From assembly GCA_018435665.1 (NCBI GenBank), contig JAHDND010000024.1, positions 98,139 through 162,138 on the forward strand: a DNA stretch of 64,000 nt. The letters are read 5' to 3'. The stretch is from Candidatus Thiosymbion sp. (GTDB lineage Bacteria; Pseudomonadota; Gammaproteobacteria; Chromatiales; Chromatiaceae). The notes under the pieces were generated by a model that was not told the origin of the DNA, made no database searches, and was given only the letters and a program-made list of their open reading frames with translations. A program made the translations under genes and the position numbers. The number at the start of each line of letters is the position of its first letter. Positions within the stretch are counted from its first letter, which is position 1. This document shows, in pieces, positions 60,421-64,000 of the stretch.

Positions 60421-62139
60421 ATGGCTTACCCTGTGCCGATCGGCCCTTCTGAAGAGCAGCATGGCGTGAACGCGGAACGCAACGGCATCTCCCTCCCCCC
60501 CCGCCCACGGGGATCGGTCACCGCCCTGGGGCACTGGTTCGACCGCAACATCCTGGAACTGGGACGGGAGCTGCGCCTCTCCTACCTACCGCCGCTCATG
60601 GTCTATGTGGCCTACGGCATCCAGGGACTGACCGCCATCGTCGGCACCTTTTTCGTCAAGGACTACCTGGGGCTCTCCGCCGCCTTCCTGGCCGCCCTGG
60701 GCTTCTGGGCCGGCATCCCCTGGGCGCTGAAGATGCCCCTGGGGCATCTGGTGGATCTGATCTGGCGCCACAAGGCCCTGCTGGTCTACCTGGGTGCCGC
60801 CCTGCTCACCGCCAGCCTGCTGATCATGCTCGGCCTGCTCGGCGACCGGGCGGCCATGGCGGCGGTGATGCCGGTGGAGGCCTGGTACGTCCTCGCCGCC
60901 CTGCTGGCCCCGGTGGGCTATGTCATCCAGGACGTGGTGGCGGACGCCATGACGGTGGAGGCGGTGCCGCGGGTGGACGTGGACGGTCAGCCCGTCGATC
61001 CGGCGGCGCGCAAGCTGATGCACACCACCATGCAGACCCTGGGTCGGGTGGCCATCATCGGTGGCGGGGTGCTGGTGTCCCTGGCCAACGTCTATCTCTT
61101 CGCCGATGTCGAGGCCATGTCGGAGGCGGAAAAGGTCGCCACCTACATCCATATCTACGAGCTGGCCCTGGCCATCCCCCTGGTCTCCATCCTCGGCGTG
61201 GCCCTGGCGTCCTACCTCCGGCGCCGCGATCTGCGCCGGCTGGTGGCCCACGGCCTGGACCGGGCCGAGGCCCTGCGACGGTTGGAGCATCCGGTCGAGA
61301 AGACCCAGCCCAACTGGTGGATCCTGGGCGGCAGCCTGGTCTTCGTCATCTTCACCCTGACCCTGGGCCTTACGGAGGTGCCCTACAACCAGGAGATCAT
61401 CTTCGTCGGCTCCATGGTCATCATCCTCTTTCTGATGGCGCGCCTGATGCGGGTCCTGGAGCCGGAGGCGCGACTCTATCTGGTCGGCACCGCCATGATC
61501 ATCTTCGTCTTCCGCGCCATGCCCGGGCCGGGCTCGGGCCAGACCTGGTGGATGATCGACGAACTGGCCTTCGATCAGCAGTTCCTCTCGGTGCTGTCCC
61601 TGATCGGCAGCAGCCTGACCCTGCTGGGGCTCTTTCTGTTTCGCCGCTTCATGGCCGAGCGCTCCATCGCCTATGTGGTGGTCTTCCTCACCCTCATCTC
61701 CAGCCTGCTCTATCTGCCCATCATCGGCATGTACCATGGCCTGCACGAGTGGACGGCGGCCCTGACCGGCGGCCTCGTCGACGCCCGCTTCATCGCCGTG
61801 GTCGACACCGCCCTGGAGTCGCCCCTGGGCCAGATCGCCATGGTGCCCATGCTGGCCTGGATCGCCAACTCCGCCCCCGACAGCCTCAAGGCCACCTTCT
61901 TCGCCGTCATGGCCTCCTTCACCAACCTGGCCCTGTCCGCCAGTCAGTTGGGCACCAAGTACCTCAACGAGATCTTCCTCGTGACCCGGGAGGTCAAGGA
62001 CCCCGCCAGCGGCGGGATCAGCGTCCCAGCGGACTACAGCGAACTGGGGACCCTGATGCTGGCCTCCCTGCTGATCGGCCTCCTCCTGCCCCTGGCGACG
62101 GTGGCCCTGGTCAAGCTGAGCCGGCTGCGCAGCGCCTAA
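60421..62139 (+). CDS. BT1-family (folate/biopterin-type) membrane transporter
   Basis: About 572 residues with around 12 transmembrane helices. The segment FFVKDYLGLSAAFLAALGFWAGIPWALKMPLGHLVDLIW (near 60-100, in pieces KDYLGLSAAFLAAL and PWALKMPLGHLVD) is the BT1 signature, and YVIQDVVADAMTVEAVPR is the second family motif. The start is ATG 60421 or GTG 60382. Plant and cyanobacterial relatives carry folates. Substrate here is unknown. It is divergent from prk. Confidence 0.85.
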   Translation: MAYPVPIGPSEEQHGVNAERNGISLPPRPRGSVTALGHWFDRNILELGRELRLSYLPPLMVYVAYGIQGLTAIVGTFFVKDYLGLSAAFLAALGFWAGIPWALKMPLGHLVDLIWRHKALLVYLGAALLTASLLIMLGLLGDRAAMAAVMPVEAWYVLAALLAPVGYVIQDVVADAMTVEAVPRVDVDGQPVDPAARKLMHTTMQTLGRVAIIGGGVLVSLANVYLFADVEAMSEAEKVATYIHIYELALAIPLVSILGVALASYLRRRDLRRLVAHGLDRAEALRRLEHPVEKTQPNWWILGGSLVFVIFTLTLGLTEVPYNQEIIFVGSMVIILFLMARLMRVLEPEARLYLVGTAMIIFVFRAMPGPGSGQTWWMIDELAFDQQFLSVLSLIGSSLTLLGLFLFRRFMAERSIAYVVVFLTLISSLLYLPIIGMYHGLHEWTAALTGGLVDARFIAVVDTALESPLGQIAMVPMLAWIANSAPDSLKATFFAVMASFTNLALSASQLGTKYLNEIFLVTREVKDPASGGISVPADYSELGTLMLASLLIGLLLPLATVALVKLSRLRSA

Positions 62140-62218
62140 GTGGAGAGGTTCCAACTCCCAACCTTCAACGCCCAACTAATCGACTCTCGTGCCCCTAATG
62201 CCCCAGGGTAGCTCTGGC

Positions 62219-62288
62219 AGCACAATCTGCTGATTCTTAAGCTCCCTCCCCCCTGGCGGGGGAGGGTTGGGGAGAGGGGGTGAATGGT
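62219..62288. repeat. 70-bp G/C-tract hairpin repeat, copy 2
   Basis: Matches 28682-28756 over its length with an identical CCCTCCCCCC / GGGGGAGGG stem region; the flanks AGCACAA and TGAAtGGT also agree. It ends 18 bp after the fbaB stop (minus strand), the same placement as copy 1 by the PIG-L gene, so it may end transcription. Confidence 0.7.
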
Positions 62289-62305
62289 CTCACCCGCTCG
62301 CCGGC

Positions 62306-63355
62306 TCAGGCGATCGTCACCTCGGGTGCCAGATAGACATCCTGGATGGCATTGAGGAGTTGCACCCCCTCCGCCATGGGCTTCTGGAAGGCCTTGCGCC
62401 CGGAGATCAACCCCATGCCGCCGGCCCGTTTGTTGATCACCGCCGTGCGCACCGCCTGGTGCAGGTCATCCTTACCCGAGGGGCCACCGGAGTTGATCAT
62501 GCCGACCCGGCCCAGATAGCAGTTGGCCACCTGATAGCGCACCCAGTCGATGGGGTGGCCGCCGGAGAGCTCCGAATAGACCCGTGGATGGGTCTTGCCG
62601 AAGCCGATGGCGGTGTAGCCCCCATCCAGGGTGGCCTGTTTCTGCTTGACGATATCCGCCTCGATGGTGACCGCCAGGTGGTTGGCCTGACCGGTGAGGT
62701 CGGCGGCCTCGTGATAGTCGGTGCCCTCGTGCTTGAAGGCAGGGTTGCGCAGATAGGCCCAGAGCACCGTGACCATGCCCAGTTCGTGGGCGTGGGCAAA
62801 GGCCGCGCTCACCTCCTGGATCTGGCGCCGCGATTCGGCGGAGCCAAAGTAGATGGTCGCCCCCACCGCCACCGCCCCCATGTCGAAGGCCTGATCCACC
62901 GACGCCCACAGCGTCTGGTCGTAAATGGTCGGGTAGGCCAGCATCTCGTTGTGGTTGAGCTTGACCAGGAAAGGGATCTTGTGGGCGTAACGGCGCCCCA
63001 CCGAGCCCAGCACCCCGAGGGTGGAGGCCACCGCATTGCAGCCCCCCTCGATGGCCAGGCGGATGATGTTCTCGGGATCGAAGTAGAGAGGATTGGGGGC
63101 GAAGGAGGCCCCGCCCGAGTGCTCCACCCCCTGGTCCACCGGCAGGATCGACAGATAGCCGGTGCCGCCGAGGCGTCCGTGGCTGAGCAAGGTCGCGAAA
63201 CCCCGCAACACCCCAGGCTTGCGGTCCGAGTCCAGCATCACCCGATCCACAAAGTCGGGGCCCGGTAAGTGCAACATATCCCGCGGGATGCCCTGGCACT
63301 GGTGTCCCAACAGATCCTCAGCCTCATCTCCCAGCAAAGCGACGATGTTAGTCAT
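62306..63355 (-). CDS. fbaB: class I fructose-bisphosphate aldolase (FbaB/DhnA type)
   Basis: ATG 63355 (349 residues) has AAGGAGG before it; the longer frame is not conserved. The protein has [53 protein letters not shown] and [15 protein letters not shown], the pattern of FbaB (DhnA-type) Schiff-base aldolases. It makes or splits fructose-1,6-bisphosphate and can serve the Calvin cycle with the nearby prk. The upstream gap to 63604 contains an AT-rich stretch and no gene. Confidence 0.95.
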   Translation of the reverse strand: MTNIVALLGDEAEDLLGHQCQGIPRDMLHLPGPDFVDRVMLDSDRKPGVLRGFATLLSHGRLGGTGYLSILPVDQGVEHSGGASFAPNPLYFDPENIIRLAIEGGCNAVASTLGVLGSVGRRYAHKIPFLVKLNHNEMLAYPTIYDQTLWASVDQAFDMGAVAVGATIYFGSAESRRQIQEVSAAFAHAHELGMVTVLWAYLRNPAFKHEGTDYHEAADLTGQANHLAVTIEADIVKQKQATLDGGYTAIGFGKTHPRVYSELSGGHPIDWVRYQVANCYLGRVGMINSGGPSGKDDLHQAVRTAVINKRAGGMGLISGRKAFQKPMAEGVQLLNAIQDVYLAPEVTIA

Positions 63356-63603
63356 GGATGCCTCCTTCTGCCTTTGAGCAGGGTTACGACTGCCGCTGGA
63401 AGAAGTATAGCGATGCCAACGGGCTCCATGCATGACACTCCCGTGAACTTCAACCGCAACAGGTACGGAGGCACGCAACTAATTTCCAGATTCGACCCGT
63501 CACCGAGGCACGGTAATTATTATAAAATACAATCATTTATCCTATGGCGCGACTGGGCTCTACTCCCACTGGCTTGTTAACTTGTCCGCTATGTGCCCGG
63601 CGG

Positions 63604-64000
63604 TTACAGGGTCTCCACCTCAAACACCACCACGCGTCGCTGGTCACGACTGAACTCCACCCCGATCAGATGGATCGGCTGCCCGGCGGCGCGATAGCTG
63701 TCGGCATAGCCGCGGTTCTTGATCTGCTGGAGGGCCCGGCCCTCAGGTTCCAGTTCCACCACCTTGAACTCGAACAAGTAGATCTGGCCGTTGAATCGCA
63801 GCCCCAGGTCCAGCCGGCCGGCATTGCTGCTCTCCTCCGGGGTCAGGTCCAGCCCCAGACTGGCGAAGTAGGCATAGAAGACGCTGGCGTAGTAGCCCTC
63901 GTAGGCGGCGATGGGGTTGTTGCGAAACCAGTCATGGGGGATGCTGGCAAAAAAGGCGGTGAACAGGGCCTGCATCCCGGTGAAGTCGTTGACCAACAGC
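63604..64000 (-). CDS. PD-(D/E)XK nuclease-domain protein (AAA-ATPase-like/DUF1703), 3' part
   Basis: The frame is open to the window edge, so this is the C-terminal part of a longer gene. It shows FASIPHDWFRNNPIAAYEGYYASVFYAYFASLGL and the nuclease core SSNAGRLDLGLRFNGQIYLFEFK (D..EFK) with a following Q-I-K helix. Full-length proteins join an AAA-ATPase-like domain to this PD-(D/E)XK domain (DUF1703). The family is common in Chromatiales; its function is not established. Confidence 0.8.
   Translation of the reverse strand, partial: LLVNDFTGMQALFTAFFASIPHDWFRNNPIAAYEGYYASVFYAYFASLGLDLTPEESSNAGRLDLGLRFNGQIYLFEFKVVELEPEGRALQQIKNRGYADSYRAAGQPIHLIGVEFSRDQRRVVVFEVETL

Overview
The window reads as chromosome from a high-GC gammaproteobacterium, most likely a Chromatiales / purple sulfur-type autotroph. 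That placement is inferred from gene content: a proteobacterial-type phosphoribulokinase (Calvin cycle) beside a BT1-family transporter and a class I (FbaB-type) fructose-bisphosphate aldolase, three-gene split transhydrogenase (pntAA-pntAB-pntB), NADPH-type gltBD, type IV pili, and many small PD-(D/E)XK and toxin-antitoxin remnants. No rRNA, tRNA, CRISPR array or prophage was seen.

Layout. 0-1 kb: end of a divergent-AAA (AlbA_2-type) protein and an antitoxin remnant. 1-11.1 kb: type IV pilus region with pilC, an HTH/Sel1 protein, the major pilin pilA, a secreted subtilase with two Calx-beta domains, then a compact pilE-fimT-pilW-pilX-pilV operon with oversized PilX and PilV and no pilY1. The pilA part is visibly AT-richer than its surroundings and holds a MITE-like palindrome. 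11.4-16.7 kb: truncated Rpn nuclease, a 1374-residue SNF2 helicase, a yefM-yoeB pair and a dead ATPase fragment. 16.8-28 kb: pyridine nucleotide transhydrogenase, then glutamate synthase gltBD behind a very good sigma-54 promoter match, facing gdhA; together these supply NADPH and assimilate ammonium. 28.7-32.9 kb: pseB, pseC, a PIG-L deacetylase and a glycosyltransferase, a partial pseudaminic-acid-type sugar cluster. 33.4-39.2 kb: a PPDK-N/PEP-binding protein with a degenerate KaiC-like N terminus, then a catalytically altered ACT-ACT-HAD protein translationally coupled to formate-tetrahydrofolate ligase (fhs).

39.3-54.7 kb is the most unusual part. It is a dense block of exported or envelope proteins of poorly described type: DUF302, glycine-zipper lipoprotein, two FlgT/LPP20-like secreted proteins, a proline-rich secreted protein, a TPR lipoprotein, a WD40-PDZ-caspase giant, an OmpA-domain protein, a second caspase carrying an EF-hand and DUF4384, an ADP-ribosylglycohydrolase-like protein, and a CsgG-like protein also ending in DUF4384. 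I regard this as the best candidate for an undescribed system. 54.8-64 kb: miaB, phoH-like, ybeY, an overlapping RNase T2, prk, BT1 transporter, fbaB, and the start of a PD-(D/E)XK/AAA-like gene leaving the window.

Two dispersed repeat families link the accessory parts: a roughly 160-bp nested palindrome (three clear copies near 33.2, 48.5 and 49.7 kb, a shortened relative near 39.2 kb), and a 70-bp hairpin repeat placed just after two minus-strand genes (28.7 and 62.2 kb). All calls come from reading the sequence; no database search was run.
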